Notes: generated from the letters alone by a model not told the origin. DNA of 55,326 nt from an uncultured Oscillospiraceae bacterium (GCA_950097245.1 CATNCS010000010.1:1-55326), one strand, 5' to 3'; counted from the stretch's first letter, positions 32,284 through 39,356 are shown. Numbers and translations: made by a program.

Positions 32284-32982
32284 ATGAGCGAGAATTACAG
32301 CGCCAACCCCGGCAAGAACCTGGTCCGCACCGTGGACGGCGTGGATTATCTGCGCATCCCTGTGAAAACCCACCTGATTACCAAGGACGACGACATGGTG
32401 GACGTGGTGAACAAGTACCCCAAGGACAAGATGCAGACGGGGGATATCCTGTTTATCTCTGAAAAGGCGGTGGCCTGCACCCAGAGCCGGGCCATTCCCA
32501 TGGAGGACATTAAGCCCCGGAAGCTGGCAATTACCCTGAGCCGCTATGTCACCAAGACCCCCGCCGGCATCGGCCTGGGCATCCCGGAGACCATGGAGAT
32601 GGCCCTTCAGGAGTGCGGCACCCTGCGGATTCTGTTCGCCGCCTTCTGCTCGGTGATTGGAAAGATATTCGGCCAGCGGGGCTGGTTCTACAACGTGGCC
32701 GGGCCAAAGGCCCGGGGGATTGACGGCCCCACCGAGGGCACCATCCCGCCCTACGACCACTACGTGGTCCTCACCCCCGCCGACCCCATGGGGACGGCAA
32801 AGCGCCTGGCACAGGCGCTTGGATACCCCGTCGCCATTGTGGACATCAACGACCTGGGGGCCAATATCCTGGGCTTCTCCGAAAAACAGCCCACCCTGGA
32901 CTGGCTGGCCCGGGCGCTGGGGGACAACCCCCTGGGCCAGGGGGAGGAATCCACCCCCATGGGCATCCTGCGCAAGGCATAA
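32284..32982 (+). CDS. CofE-like F420-0:gamma-glutamyl ligase family protein
   Basis: A protein of 232 residues with GAGAGGAG upstream. It matches the F420_ligase fold through LRIPVKTHLIT, GDILFISEKAVACTQSRAI, GWFYNVAGPKARGIDGPTEGTIPPYDHYVVL in parts, and VAIVDINDLGANILG. CofE adds glutamates to coenzyme F420 in methanogens and actinobacteria. No other F420 gene (cofC, cofD, fbiC) is in the window and gut Firmicutes are not known F420 users, so this clade probably ligates glutamate or a similar amino acid to another acceptor. Family firm, reaction inferred. Confidence 0.85.
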   Translation: MSENYSANPGKNLVRTVDGVDYLRIPVKTHLITKDDDMVDVVNKYPKDKMQTGDILFISEKAVACTQSRAIPMEDIKPRKLAITLSRYVTKTPAGIGLGIPETMEMALQECGTLRILFAAFCSVIGKIFGQRGWFYNVAGPKARGIDGPTEGTIPPYDHYVVLTPADPMGTAKRLAQALGYPVAIVDINDLGANILGFSEKQPTLDWLARALGDNPLGQGEESTPMGILRKA

Positions 32983-32995
32983 CAGCAGAAAATAA

Positions 32996-33024
32996 ATCCC
33001 GCTATGCACTTGGCATAGCGGGAT
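32996..33024. promoter_or_regulatory. Perfect 12-bp inverted repeat overlapping the small-peptide promoter
   Basis: ATCCCGCTATGC and GCATAGCGGGAT around a 5-base loop. The right arm contains the second half of the -35 (TTGGCA, 33010-33015). No U tract follows, so it is either a weak terminator for the cofE-like gene or an operator for the peptide promoter. Confidence 0.55.
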
Positions 33025-33038
33025 AACTGTTGTATAAT
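33010..33038 (+). promoter_or_regulatory. Promoter of the small cationic peptide gene
   Basis: TTGGCA, 17 bases, TATAAT; transcript start near 33045, giving a leader of about 60 nt. Confidence 0.75.
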
Positions 33039-33074
33039 GAAAAACAAGGTGCGCTGGCAAAGCGGCGGCGGTTT

Positions 33075-33103
33075 GGCCACATCCTCCGAAAGGAGGTGAG
33101 GCC
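33075..33103 (+). promoter_or_regulatory. Shine-Dalgarno-sequestering hairpin
   Basis: GGCC, ACAT, CCTCC, a GAAA tetraloop, GGAGG, TGA, GGCC. The full-strength ribosome site AGGAGGTGA (33091-33099) is largely inside the stem. Upstream CGGCGGTTTGGC (33066-33077) is also complementary to 33238-33249 in the 3' region, allowing a long-range 5'-3' pairing. Confidence 0.65.
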
Positions 33104-33105
33104 CA

Positions 33106-33198
33106 ATGCCTATGACGTTTACGTTCACATGCCACTTCCGTGGCTACACAGTGACGTTCCAGGTCAGGGTAAGCGGAAACCGCCACCCGGCACGGTGA
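33106..33198 (+). CDS. Candidate type I toxin-like peptide, 30 residues
   Basis: ATG 33106 to TGA 33198, six bases after AGGAGGTGA. The peptide has alternating Thr and aromatic/aliphatic residues (TFTFTCHF, then YTVTFQVRV) and a basic tail GNRHPAR, so it would make a short cationic beta-strand rather than the helical membrane peptide of known type I toxins. It has a consensus promoter, a sequestered ribosome site and a strongly transcribed convergent RNA over its 3' end, the arrangement of type I toxin-antitoxin loci. The same tail (NRHPAR, stop) survives as a relic opposite the sRNA at 11.6 kb. Toxicity is an inference. Confidence 0.55.
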   Translation: MPMTFTFTCHFRGYTVTFQVRVSGNRHPAR

Positions 33199-33271
33199 CG
33201 GTTTCTGTGCAAAACATAAACCAAAGCTTGATTTAGAGCCAAACCGCCGAAGCTCAGCAGTGCCCTACACA
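33176..33271 (-). ncRNA. Convergent antisense RNA (antitoxin candidate)
   Basis: It starts near 33271 from a TTGACA/TATAAT promoter and would end at the hairpin 33176-33205 (12-bp stem, one wobble), which is shared with the end of the peptide gene. The RNA is fully complementary to the last codons and 3' region of the peptide mRNA. It aligns with the RNA at 11548-11647, which has the same 5' end, the GGCGGTTTGGC block and the same terminal hairpin but a better U tract. The 3' end here is uncertain because no U tract follows the hairpin. Confidence 0.55.
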
Positions 33272-33277
33272 CCTGAG

Positions 33278-33307
33278 ATTATACCATAGCCTTTCCCAGC
33301 CTGTCAA
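33278..33307 (-). promoter_or_regulatory. Consensus promoter of the antisense RNA
   Basis: Minus strand: TTGACA, 18 bases, TATAAT, both hexamers perfect; stronger on paper than the peptide promoter, as expected for an antitoxin RNA. Confidence 0.8.
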
Positions 33308-33367
33308 GGGTGTGGACGGCCCGGGGAGTGTCCTAACGCGCATTTTATCAATTCTGCTTGAGGCCAT

Positions 33368-33445
33368 GTAGGGGCGGATATTATCCGCCCGCTGCTCCAG
33401 AAGTTCCGGCTTTTCCAGAAGTGGGCGGCTGATAGCCGCCCCTAC
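33368..33445. repeat. Palindromic mosaic repeat, complete two-hairpin unit
   Basis: GTAGGGGCGGATATTATCC... on the left and GGGCGGCTGATAGCCGCCCCTAC on the right, separated by a middle hairpin-like CCAGAAG/CCAGAAG region. The outer ten bases are exact inverted repeats. Confidence 0.85.
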
Positions 33446-33475
33446 ATAAAAGCTGCGAAAAGGACACTCCCGACG

Positions 33476-33504
33476 GCCCCGTTTCTCAACCTGAGAAACG
33501 GGGC
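33476..33504. terminator. Hairpin after the xre gene
   Basis: GCCCCGTTTCTCA pairs perfectly with TGAGAAACGGGGC around ACC. TGTTTTTATT follows on the plus strand; the minus-strand xre stop is six bases away. Confidence 0.7.
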
Positions 33505-33509
33505 TGTTT

Positions 33510-33719
33510 TTATTCCTCCACCACGGTGAGAATGTCGGTGAGCTGACAGTCCAGCGCCTCAATAATCCGGCCCAGGTTGTAGCCGTCCAGACGGCAGACC
33601 TTGTTTTTGTAGTAGCTGTCAATGACATGATACTGAATACCAGTACGCTTTGCAAGATTATATCGGCTGATGCCGTTGGTATCCAAATAGTCAGCCAGAC
33701 AAAACCGTACAACCTTCAT
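33510..33719 (-). CDS. Small Xre-family (Cro/C1-type) DNA-binding protein
   Basis: A protein of 69 residues that is essentially one helix-turn-helix domain: RFCLADYLDTNGISRYNLAKRTG then IQYHVIDSYYKNK as recognition region, LDGYNLGRIIEALDCQLTDIL. A protein of this kind is a typical small repressor. It is divergent from the small acidic gene at 33827 across an AT-rich gap that contains repeated GGTATAT sequences, likely its operators. The start is ATG 33717-33719. Confidence 0.88.
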   Translation of the reverse strand: MKVVRFCLADYLDTNGISRYNLAKRTGIQYHVIDSYYKNKVCRLDGYNLGRIIEALDCQLTDILTVVEE

Positions 33720-33826
33720 CGTTATACCCTCTCTTTGGTATATATCATATAAAAGCTATATGGTAATTGAAAAGCAACGCCTTTAGGTATATTCTTAGAT
33801 AGGTATATGCAAATGAGGTGAATATT
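33720..33826. promoter_or_regulatory. AT-rich divergent control region with GGTATAT repeats
   Basis: TTGGTATATATCATATAAAAG, CTATATGGTA, TAGGTATATTC and TAGGTATATGC lie within 107 bases between two divergent small genes. The repeated GGTATAT blocks are candidate binding sites for the Xre protein. Confidence 0.4.
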
Positions 33827-33976
33827 ATGACAGACTATCAAAAACCCTACTATCTTCTCTTCAACGCCATCACGGACGCGCTGGAGGCGCTGGGGCACCT
33901 GGATGTGCCAACCGCCACCCGCCTGCTGGAGGAGGCCCAGATCAAGGCGGAGGAGGTCATTTTGGAGGAGGCATAA
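33827..33976 (+). CDS. Small acidic protein divergent from xre
   Basis: 49 residues from ATG 33827 with GAGGTG upstream. Helical and acidic: KPYYLLFNAITDALEALG then ATRLLEEAQIKAEEVILEEA. Proteins with this helix-rich, Glu-rich pattern are common as small conserved frames in clostridial accessory regions; family not named. It has its own ribosome site and a terminator three bases after its stop, which supports translation. Confidence 0.7.
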   Translation: MTDYQKPYYLLFNAITDALEALGHLDVPTATRLLEEAQIKAEEVILEEA

Positions 33977-33978
33977 AA

Positions 33979-34010
33979 CAGGGCGTGCCCGCCGGCACGC
34001 TCTGTCTCAT
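33979..34010 (+). terminator. Terminator of the small acidic gene
   Basis: CAGGGCGTGCC pairs with GGCACGCTCTG (one wobble) around CGCC, followed by TCTCATTTT. Confidence 0.7.
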
Positions 34011-34044
34011 TTTGAAAAATTTTTGGGAATTTAGAAATTTCCTC

Positions 34045-34073
34045 TTGACTTTGCTGCTTCTTTGCGTTACACT
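34045..34073 (+). promoter_or_regulatory. Promoter of the symporter gene
   Basis: TTGACT, 17 bases, TACACT, 49 bases before the ATG. Confidence 0.65.
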
Positions 34074-34122
34074 TCAACGGTACAAAGCGTCAAAGCAGAC
34101 GCAAAGGAGAGGACTGTTTCCT

Positions 34123-35697
34123 ATGGCAATTAAAATTATCATGCTGCTGGTGTTCTTCGGGGTGATGGTGGGCATCGGGCTCTACTGCCGCAAGAACGCC
34201 ACCGATGTCAACGGCTTTGTGCTGGGCGGGCGCTCCGTGGGCCCCTGGCTCACCGCCTTCGCCTACGGCACCTCCTATTTCTCCGCCGTGGTCTTTGTGG
34301 GCTACGCCGGCCAGTTCGGCTGGAAGTACGGCATCGCCGCCACCTGGGCGGGCATCGGCAACGCGGTGCTGGGCTCTCTGCTGGCCTGGGTGGTGCTGGG
34401 CCGCCGCACCCGGATCATGACCCAGCACCTGGACTCCGCCACCATGCCCGAGTTTTTCGGCAAGCGGTTCGGCTCCACCTCCCTGAAGATCGCCGCCTCG
34501 GTGATTATCTTCATTTTCCTCATCCCCTACACCGCCAGCCTGTATAACGGCCTGTCCCGCCTGTTCGGCATGGCCTTTGACATCGACTACGCGGTGTGCG
34601 TCATCGCTATGGCGATTTTGACCGGCATCTACGTCATCGCCGGCGGCTACATGGCCACCGCCATCAACGATTTCATCCAGGGCATCATCATGCTCTTCGG
34701 CATCTCCGCGGTGATTGTGGCGGTGCTCAACAGCCAGGGCGGCTTTATGATGGCCCTGCAAAAGCTGGGCGAGGTGTCCAACGAGACCGCCGCCGGCCCG
34801 GTGGCCGGGGCCCCCGGCGTCTTCGCCTCCTTCTTCGGCCCCGACCCGGTGAATCTCCTGGGCGTGGTGATCCTCACCTCCCTGGGCACCTGGGGCCTGC
34901 CCCAGATGGTCCAGAAGTTCTACGCCATCAAGAGCGAGAAGTCCATCAACACCGGCACGGTGATTTCCACCCTCTTCGCCATGGTGGTGGCGGGCGGCTG
35001 CTACTTCCTGGGCGGCTTCGGCCGGCTGTTCTCCCCCCAGCTGGACCCCACCGGCAGCGGCACCCCCGCGGGGGGCTTTGACGCAGTGATTCCCACCATG
35101 CTGTCCAACCTGCCGGAGATTCTCATCGCCGTGGTAGTGATTCTGGTGCTGTCCGCCTCCATGTCCACCCTCAGCTCCCTGGTGCTCACCTCCAGCTCCA
35201 CCATGACCCTGGACCTGCTGAAGGGCCACATCATCAAGGAGATGGACGAGAAGAAGCAGGTGTTCATCATGCGGGTGCTCATCGCGGTGTTCATCGCCAT
35301 CTCCGCGGTGCTGGCTATCATCCAGTACCGGTCCAAGGTCACCTTTATCGCCCAGCTCATGGGCGTGTCCTGGGGCGCCCTGGCCGGAGCCTTCCTGGCC
35401 CCCTTCCTCTACGGCCTGTACTGGCGGGGCGCCACCAAAATCGCCTGCTGGGCCAGCTTCATCTTCTCCACCGTGGTCATGCTGGCCGATATCTCCCCCC
35501 TGAAGGCCAGCTTCCCCGCTATCCTGGTCTCCCCCATCAACTGCGGCGCCTTCTGCATGGTGGCCGGGCTGGTCATTGTGCCGGTGGTGTCCCTCTTCAC
35601 CGCCAAGCCCGAAAAGTCCCTGGTGGACGACGCATTCTCCTGCTACGAGGAGAAGGTCACCGTCCGCAAGAGCCAGGCCCTGGGCGACCCTCAGTAA
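34123..35697 (+). CDS. Sodium:solute symporter (SSS family)
   Basis: A protein of 524 residues from ATG 34123 (AAAGGAGAGG upstream; upstream in-frame codons cross the promoter). About 13 hydrophobic segments. SSS hallmarks: the N-terminal FVLGGRSVGPWLTAFAYGTSYFSAVVFVG, G-W-K-Y-G-I-A-A-T-W, the ATMPEFFGKRFGS loop, and the YVIAGGYMATAINDFIQGIIM segment characteristic of PutP/SSS sodium sites. Substrates in this family range from proline to sugars, pantothenate and organic acids; the sequence does not settle it. Membrane protein, monocistronic, with a strong terminator. Confidence 0.92.
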   Translation: MAIKIIMLLVFFGVMVGIGLYCRKNATDVNGFVLGGRSVGPWLTAFAYGTSYFSAVVFVGYAGQFGWKYGIAATWAGIGNAVLGSLLAWVVLGRRTRIMTQHLDSATMPEFFGKRFGSTSLKIAASVIIFIFLIPYTASLYNGLSRLFGMAFDIDYAVCVIAMAILTGIYVIAGGYMATAINDFIQGIIMLFGISAVIVAVLNSQGGFMMALQKLGEVSNETAAGPVAGAPGVFASFFGPDPVNLLGVVILTSLGTWGLPQMVQKFYAIKSEKSINTGTVISTLFAMVVAGGCYFLGGFGRLFSPQLDPTGSGTPAGGFDAVIPTMLSNLPEILIAVVVILVLSASMSTLSSLVLTSSSTMTLDLLKGHIIKEMDEKKQVFIMRVLIAVFIAISAVLAIIQYRSKVTFIAQLMGVSWGALAGAFLAPFLYGLYWRGATKIACWASFIFSTVVMLADISPLKASFPAILVSPINCGAFCMVAGLVIVPVVSLFTAKPEKSLVDDAFSCYEEKVTVRKSQALGDPQ

Positions 35698-35722
35698 AAT
35701 TCCCCTCTTCCTCTTTCAAATT

Positions 35723-35764
35723 GGCGGAGCCTGTGGTATGATACTACAGGCTTCGCCGGTTTTT
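35723..35764 (+). terminator. Terminator of the symporter gene
   Basis: GGCGGAGCCTGTGGTA pairs with TACTACAGGCTTCGCC (two mismatches or wobbles), followed by GGTTTTT. Confidence 0.8.
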
Positions 35765-35766
35765 CT

Positions 35767-35877
35767 GTGGGGCCCGACCACCCGGGCGGGCCATGTTAAA
35801 TGATCTGACCCGCCCAGGTGGTCGGGTCCCACGCTCTGATATTCGGGCGGATGATATCCGCCCCTACATTACATCTC
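35767..35877. repeat. Composite palindromic repeat before the amidohydrolase
   Basis: Outer arms GTGGGGCCCGACCACC and GGTGGTCGGGTCCCAC form a large hairpin, followed by the standard GGGCGGATGATATCCGCCC unit ending CCTAC. Confidence 0.8.
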
Positions 35878-35894
35878 CAGAAAGGAACATCCCC

Positions 35895-36740
35895 ATGATC
35901 TTCGACATCCACACACACACCTTCCCGGACAAGATTGCCGCCCCCACCATCCAGAAGCTCCAGTCCCTGTGCCACACCGTGGCCTTTGCCGACGGCACTG
36001 TGGCGGGGCTGCGGGCCTCTATGGACAAAGCGGGCATTGACGGCTGCCTGGTCCTCCCGGTGGCCACCAGCGCCCGGCAGGTGGTCCACGTCAACGACGC
36101 CTCCGCCCGCATGAACGAACTGGCCCCGGAGACCGGCCTGTGGTCCTTCGGCTGCATGCACCCCGACTTTCCGGACTGGAAGTCCGAGCTGGCCCGGGTG
36201 GCCGAGCTGGGGATGAAGGGGGTCAAGCTCCACCCCGTCTACCAGGGCGTCGACTTTGACGACCCCCGCTATCTGCGCATCCTGGACCGCTGCGGGGAGC
36301 TGGGACTGGTCGTCCTCACCCACGCCGGGCGGGACATCGGCTTTCCGGACCGGGACAACTGTACCCCGGAGATGACCCGCAACGCCCTGCGTCAGGTGGG
36401 CCCTGTCACCCTGATTCTGGCCCACATGGGGGGCTGGCGGGAGTGGGACCGGGTGGAGGAGCTGCTGCCGGACACCGGGGTCTATCTGGACACCGCCTTC
36501 GCCCTGGGCCGCATCGCCCCCCTGGGGGACGGCTACTACGGCCCCTCCGACCTGCCCCTCATGGAGGTGGAGCAGTTTGTCCGCATGGTGCGCAAGTTCC
36601 CCGGCCGGGTCCTCTTCGGCACCGACTCCCCCTGGCGGGACCAGAGGGAGGGGGTTGAACTCATCGAGGCCCTCCCTCTCACCCGGGAGGAAAAGGACGG
36701 CATCCTGGGGGGCTACGCCCGGAAGCTGCTGGGGTTTTAG
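35895..36740 (+). CDS. Amidohydrolase family protein (TIM barrel)
   Basis: A protein of 281 residues from ATG 35895 with AAAGGAA upstream. It begins MIFDIHTHTFPD, the H-x-H metal motif of strand 1. Further blocks are GMKGVKLHPVYQG with the strand-4 lysine/histidine, VLTHAGRDIGF (His), ILAHMGGW (His), and LFGTDSPWRD (catalytic Asp). This is the amidohydrolase-2 pattern, as in the fragment at the window start, and includes decarboxylases and hydrolases of unknown substrate. No neighbouring pathway gene helps. Confidence 0.88.
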   Translation: MIFDIHTHTFPDKIAAPTIQKLQSLCHTVAFADGTVAGLRASMDKAGIDGCLVLPVATSARQVVHVNDASARMNELAPETGLWSFGCMHPDFPDWKSELARVAELGMKGVKLHPVYQGVDFDDPRYLRILDRCGELGLVVLTHAGRDIGFPDRDNCTPEMTRNALRQVGPVTLILAHMGGWREWDRVEELLPDTGVYLDTAFALGRIAPLGDGYYGPSDLPLMEVEQFVRMVRKFPGRVLFGTDSPWRDQREGVELIEALPLTREEKDGILGGYARKLLGF

Positions 36741-36750
36741 AGGCGTAAAC

Positions 36751-36933
36751 AGCCTCCTTTTGAAAGAAGGTGCCCCAGTGCGCACACTGGGGCGGAGGAT
36801 TGTATTTTGGCGCAGCCAAAATGTGCGAAGTAAATACAGTTTTGCAAAACCTCGTTTACTTCGTATGTTTTGCTTCGCAAAACACAATCCTCAGTCAGCC
36901 TTCAGCTGACAGCTCCTTTCCAAAGGAGCCTTT
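36751..36933. repeat. MITE-like palindromic element, copy B (inverted)
   Basis: Reverse-complement relative of copy A (17963-18148): the same order of nested palindromes (CCCAGTGCGCACACTGGG, TTTTGGCGCAGCCAAAA, CCTCGTTTACTTCGTA, GAGGATTGT / ACAATCCTC, GCTCCTTTCCAAAGGAGC). The middle differs: TTTTGCAAAACC and TTTTGCTTCGCAAAAC replace the corresponding hairpins, with compensating changes on both arms. Confidence 0.75.
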
Positions 36934-36977
36934 CCGCTGCGGCGGGATGAGAGTATGAATTATAAAGGAGCGATACC

Positions 36978-37541
36978 ATGTACATCGACCCGAACCGATA
37001 CACAACCCGCCCCACGGACCAGCGTATCCCCCAGGAGCTGGCTATCTACGACCGGCTGGAGGAGCTGAATATCCCCTACGTCCGGGTGGACCACGACCAC
37101 GCAGACACCATTGAGATCTGCCACGAGGTGGAGAAAATTCTGGGCTCCCAGATCTGCAAGAACCTCTTTCTGTGCAACAAGCAGCAGACCGACTTCTACC
37201 TGCTGATGATGCCGGGGGACAAGCCCTTTAAGACCAAGTTCCTCTCCGCCCAGCTGGGCTGCACCCGGCTGTCCTTTGCCGACGGAGGCCATATGGGGGA
37301 CTATCTCCAGACTGTCCCCGGCTCCGTCTCCGCCCTGGAGCTGCTCTTCGACACCGACCGCCGGGTCAAGCTGGTCATCGACCGGGACCTGCTGGCCGAC
37401 GAGTATGTCAGCGGCCACCCGGGCATCTCCACCTCCACCCTGCGGCTCAGGCGGGAGGACCTGCTCAAATTCGTGGAGTCCACCGGCCATTCCCCCATCT
37501 GCATCGACCTGCCCGACCCCAGGGAGGAGGCACAGCAGTGA
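36978..37541 (+). CDS. proX: ProX-type prolyl-tRNA deacylase (YbaK/ProXp family)
   Basis: A protein of 187 residues with AAAGGAG upstream. It is a stand-alone editing domain that deacylates Ala-tRNA-Pro. Family blocks: LEELNIPYVRVDHDHADTIE, GSQICKNLFLCNKQQTDFYLLMMPGDKPFKTK in parts (with the catalytic-type Lys after LC), LGCTRLSFAD, GSVSALELLFD, and GHPGISTSTLRL. Since the ProS at 4964-6406 has no insertion editing domain, this protein would supply the missing trans-editing. The gene lies between copy B and a terminator. Confidence 0.92.
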   Translation: MYIDPNRYTTRPTDQRIPQELAIYDRLEELNIPYVRVDHDHADTIEICHEVEKILGSQICKNLFLCNKQQTDFYLLMMPGDKPFKTKFLSAQLGCTRLSFADGGHMGDYLQTVPGSVSALELLFDTDRRVKLVIDRDLLADEYVSGHPGISTSTLRLRREDLLKFVESTGHSPICIDLPDPREEAQQ

Positions 37542-37589
37542 TAGAACAGCTTCTAACCTGTATGAGGTCCCGGGGGTGGGGCAACCTGT

Positions 37590-37619
37590 GAGGAATCCAA
37601 AACAGGATTCCTCTTTTTT
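37590..37619 (+). terminator. Terminator of proX
   Basis: GAGGAATCC pairs with GGATTCCTC around AAAACA, followed by six T. Confidence 0.9.
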
Positions 37620-37631
37620 ATTCGTTTTGCA

Positions 37632-37660
37632 TTGAAAGCGATTCTTTATTATGGTAAAAT
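37632..37660 (+). promoter_or_regulatory. Promoter of the fumarase genes
   Basis: TTGAAA, 17 bases, TAAAAT; start codon 36 bases downstream. Confidence 0.7.
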
Positions 37661-37696
37661 AAGGCTGAAAAAATTACGGAAAGGAAGTTTTCCGCC

Positions 37697-38536
37697 ATGA
37701 GAACCATTTCCGCCGCTGAAATTACCGAAGCCGTGGCCCGCCTGTGCATCCGGGCCAACACCCTCCTGCCCGAGGACGTGGACCGCGCCCTGGACTGCTG
37801 CCGTCAGTCCGAGCCCTGGGCCCTGGCCCGGGAGACGTTGGCCCTGCTCCAGGACAATCTGGTCCAGGCCCGGGAGCGGGACCTGCCCATCTGTCAGGAC
37901 ACGGGCATGGCCTGTGTCTTTGTGGAGTTGGGCCAGGAGGTCCACATCGATGGAGACTTTGAGGAGGCCATCCACCAGGGGGTCCGCCAGGGGTACACAG
38001 AGGGCTATCTGCGCAAGTCCATCGTGGCCGACCCCCTGCGTCGGGTCAACACAGAGGACAACACCCCGGCCTCTATTACAGTGCGTATTGTTCCTGGAGA
38101 CCAGCTGGCCGTTACTGTGGTGCCCAAGGGCTTCGGGTCGGAGAACATGAGCCGACTGGCGATGTTAAAACCCGCCGACGGGGTGGAGGGCGTGAAGCGG
38201 TTTGTGGTGGACACCGTCCGGCTGGCCGGGCCCAACCCCTGCCCGCCGGTGGTGCTTGGGGTGGGCATCGGGGGCTCCTTCGACAAGGTGGCCGCCCTGG
38301 CCAAGCATGCCCTGCTCCGTCCCCTGAACGAGCCCAACCCCGACCCCTTCTACGAAAATCTGGAGGACGAGCTGCTGAAGGAGGTCAACGCCCTGGGCAT
38401 CGGCCCCCAGGGGTTCGGCGGAAAGATCACCTGCCTGAACGTTGCCATCGAGACCGCCCCCACCCACGTGGCCGGCCTGCCCGTGGCGGTGAACGTGAGC
38501 TGCCACGTGACGAGACGAGCCACAGAGATTTTGTAG
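37697..38536 (+). CDS. Fumarate hydratase, class I, alpha subunit
   Basis: A protein of 279 residues, GGAAAGGAAG upstream. Interconverts fumarate and malate as the iron-sulphur half of a two-subunit class I hydro-lyase. Cluster cysteines are in DLPICQDTGMACVF, GPNPCPPVVLGVGIGGS and GGKITCLNV. KGFGSENMSRLAM and a PTHVAGLPVAVN C-terminus are typical of FumA N-terminal domain/TtdA-like subunits. The TAG stop is provided by a GTAGGGG repeat that begins at 38533. The beta subunit follows after a repeat cluster. Confidence 0.92.
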   Translation: MRTISAAEITEAVARLCIRANTLLPEDVDRALDCCRQSEPWALARETLALLQDNLVQARERDLPICQDTGMACVFVELGQEVHIDGDFEEAIHQGVRQGYTEGYLRKSIVADPLRRVNTEDNTPASITVRIVPGDQLAVTVVPKGFGSENMSRLAMLKPADGVEGVKRFVVDTVRLAGPNPCPPVVLGVGIGGSFDKVAALAKHALLRPLNEPNPDPFYENLEDELLKEVNALGIGPQGFGGKITCLNVAIETAPTHVAGLPVAVNVSCHVTRRATEIL

Positions 38537-38706
38537 GGGCCGGCCTGTGGCCGCCCGCAAGACCTGCGGGTCTCTTATGTAGGGGCGGATATTATCCGCC
38601 CGCAGGAAGCCTTGCCCATAACCGACGGGCGCATAATATGCGCCCCTACACGATCATCCCTGTGACCCGACTGCAAAACCGGCGGGCGGCCGCAGGCCGC
38701 CCCTAC
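38533..38706. repeat. Cluster of palindromic mosaic repeats inside the fumarase operon
   Basis: Four to five hairpins in 174 bases: GGCCGGCCTGTGGCCGCCC, GCAAGACCTGCGGGTC, GTAGGGGCGGATATTATCC..., GGGCGCATAATATGCGCCC ending CCTAC, and GGGCGGCCGCAGGCCGCCC ending CCTAC. It is the densest cluster in the window and separates the two subunit genes. Confidence 0.85.
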
Positions 38707-38727
38707 GAGAAATACGGAGGAATCGCC

Positions 38728-39291
38728 ATGCAATACAGACTGACCACTCCCGTCACCCGGGAGGATTTGGCCCCGCTGAAGGCGGGGGATACCGTGCTGC
38801 TGTCCGGGGTGGTGTATACCGCCCGGGACGCCGCCCACAAGCGGATGATGGAGCTGTTGGACGGAGGGAAGCCCCTGCCCTTCCCGGTGGAGGGCTCCGC
38901 CCTGTACTACGTGGGCCCCACCCCGGAGCGGCCGGGGGAGGTCATCGGCTCCGCCGGGCCCACCACCAGCGGGCGGATGGACGCCTACGCCCCCCGGCTG
39001 CTGGACCTGGGCCAGGCCGTGATGATCGGCAAGGGGGCCCGGAACCAGGCCGTCAAGGAGGCGGTGGTCCGAAACGGCGCGGTCTACCTGGCCGCCCTTG
39101 GCGGCGCGGGGGCCCTGATGGCCGCCAGCGTGAAGAAGCTGGAGATCATCTGCTGGGAGGACCTGGGCTGCGAGGCGGTGCGGCGGCTGGAGGTGGCCGA
39201 TATGCCCCTCACCGTTATCCTGGACCCCCACGGGGGCGACCTGTACCAGAGCGGCCCGGCGGCCTATCTGGCCAGCCTGGAGAAGAAATAG
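38728..39291 (+). CDS. Fumarate hydratase, class I, beta subunit
   Basis: A protein of 187 residues from ATG 38728, CGGAGG upstream (upstream in-frame codons come from the repeat). The FumB-type C-terminal hydro-lyase domain: TPVTREDLAPLKAGDTVLLSG, YTARDAAHKRM, YYVGPTPERPGEVIGSAGPTTSGRMD in parts, GKGARNQAV, and LGGAGALMA. It completes the alpha subunit upstream. Tartrate dehydratase (TtdAB) is the close alternative; the pair is called fumarase because no tartrate genes are nearby. Confidence 0.9.
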   Translation: MQYRLTTPVTREDLAPLKAGDTVLLSGVVYTARDAAHKRMMELLDGGKPLPFPVEGSALYYVGPTPERPGEVIGSAGPTTSGRMDAYAPRLLDLGQAVMIGKGARNQAVKEAVVRNGAVYLAALGGAGALMAASVKKLEIICWEDLGCEAVRRLEVADMPLTVILDPHGGDLYQSGPAAYLASLEKK

Positions 39292-39356
39292 CGGTCCGGT
39301 TTATGGGACAGGACCTGTGATAGAATACACACACTCAACTAGGAAGGAGAACGACT

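Noticed and set aside
33985-34122. N-terminal extension of the sodium symporter
   Set aside because: It includes a terminator hairpin of the preceding gene and the symporter promoter; ATG 34123 has AAAGGAGAGG and begins the first membrane helix.
35793-35894. N-terminal extension of the amidohydrolase containing RADDIRPY
   Set aside because: The segment is the translated palindromic repeat; the real start is just before the HTH metal motif. The same RADN(I/V)RPY-type peptide appears in other frames for the same reason.
36770-36958. Apparently conserved small protein shared with 17819-18130 (starts MPQCAHWGGGLYFGAAKMC)
   Set aside because: Both frames are translations of the MITE-like repeat copies A and B; the similarity is that of the repeat, there is no ribosome site, and the two proteins diverge where repeat copies diverge.
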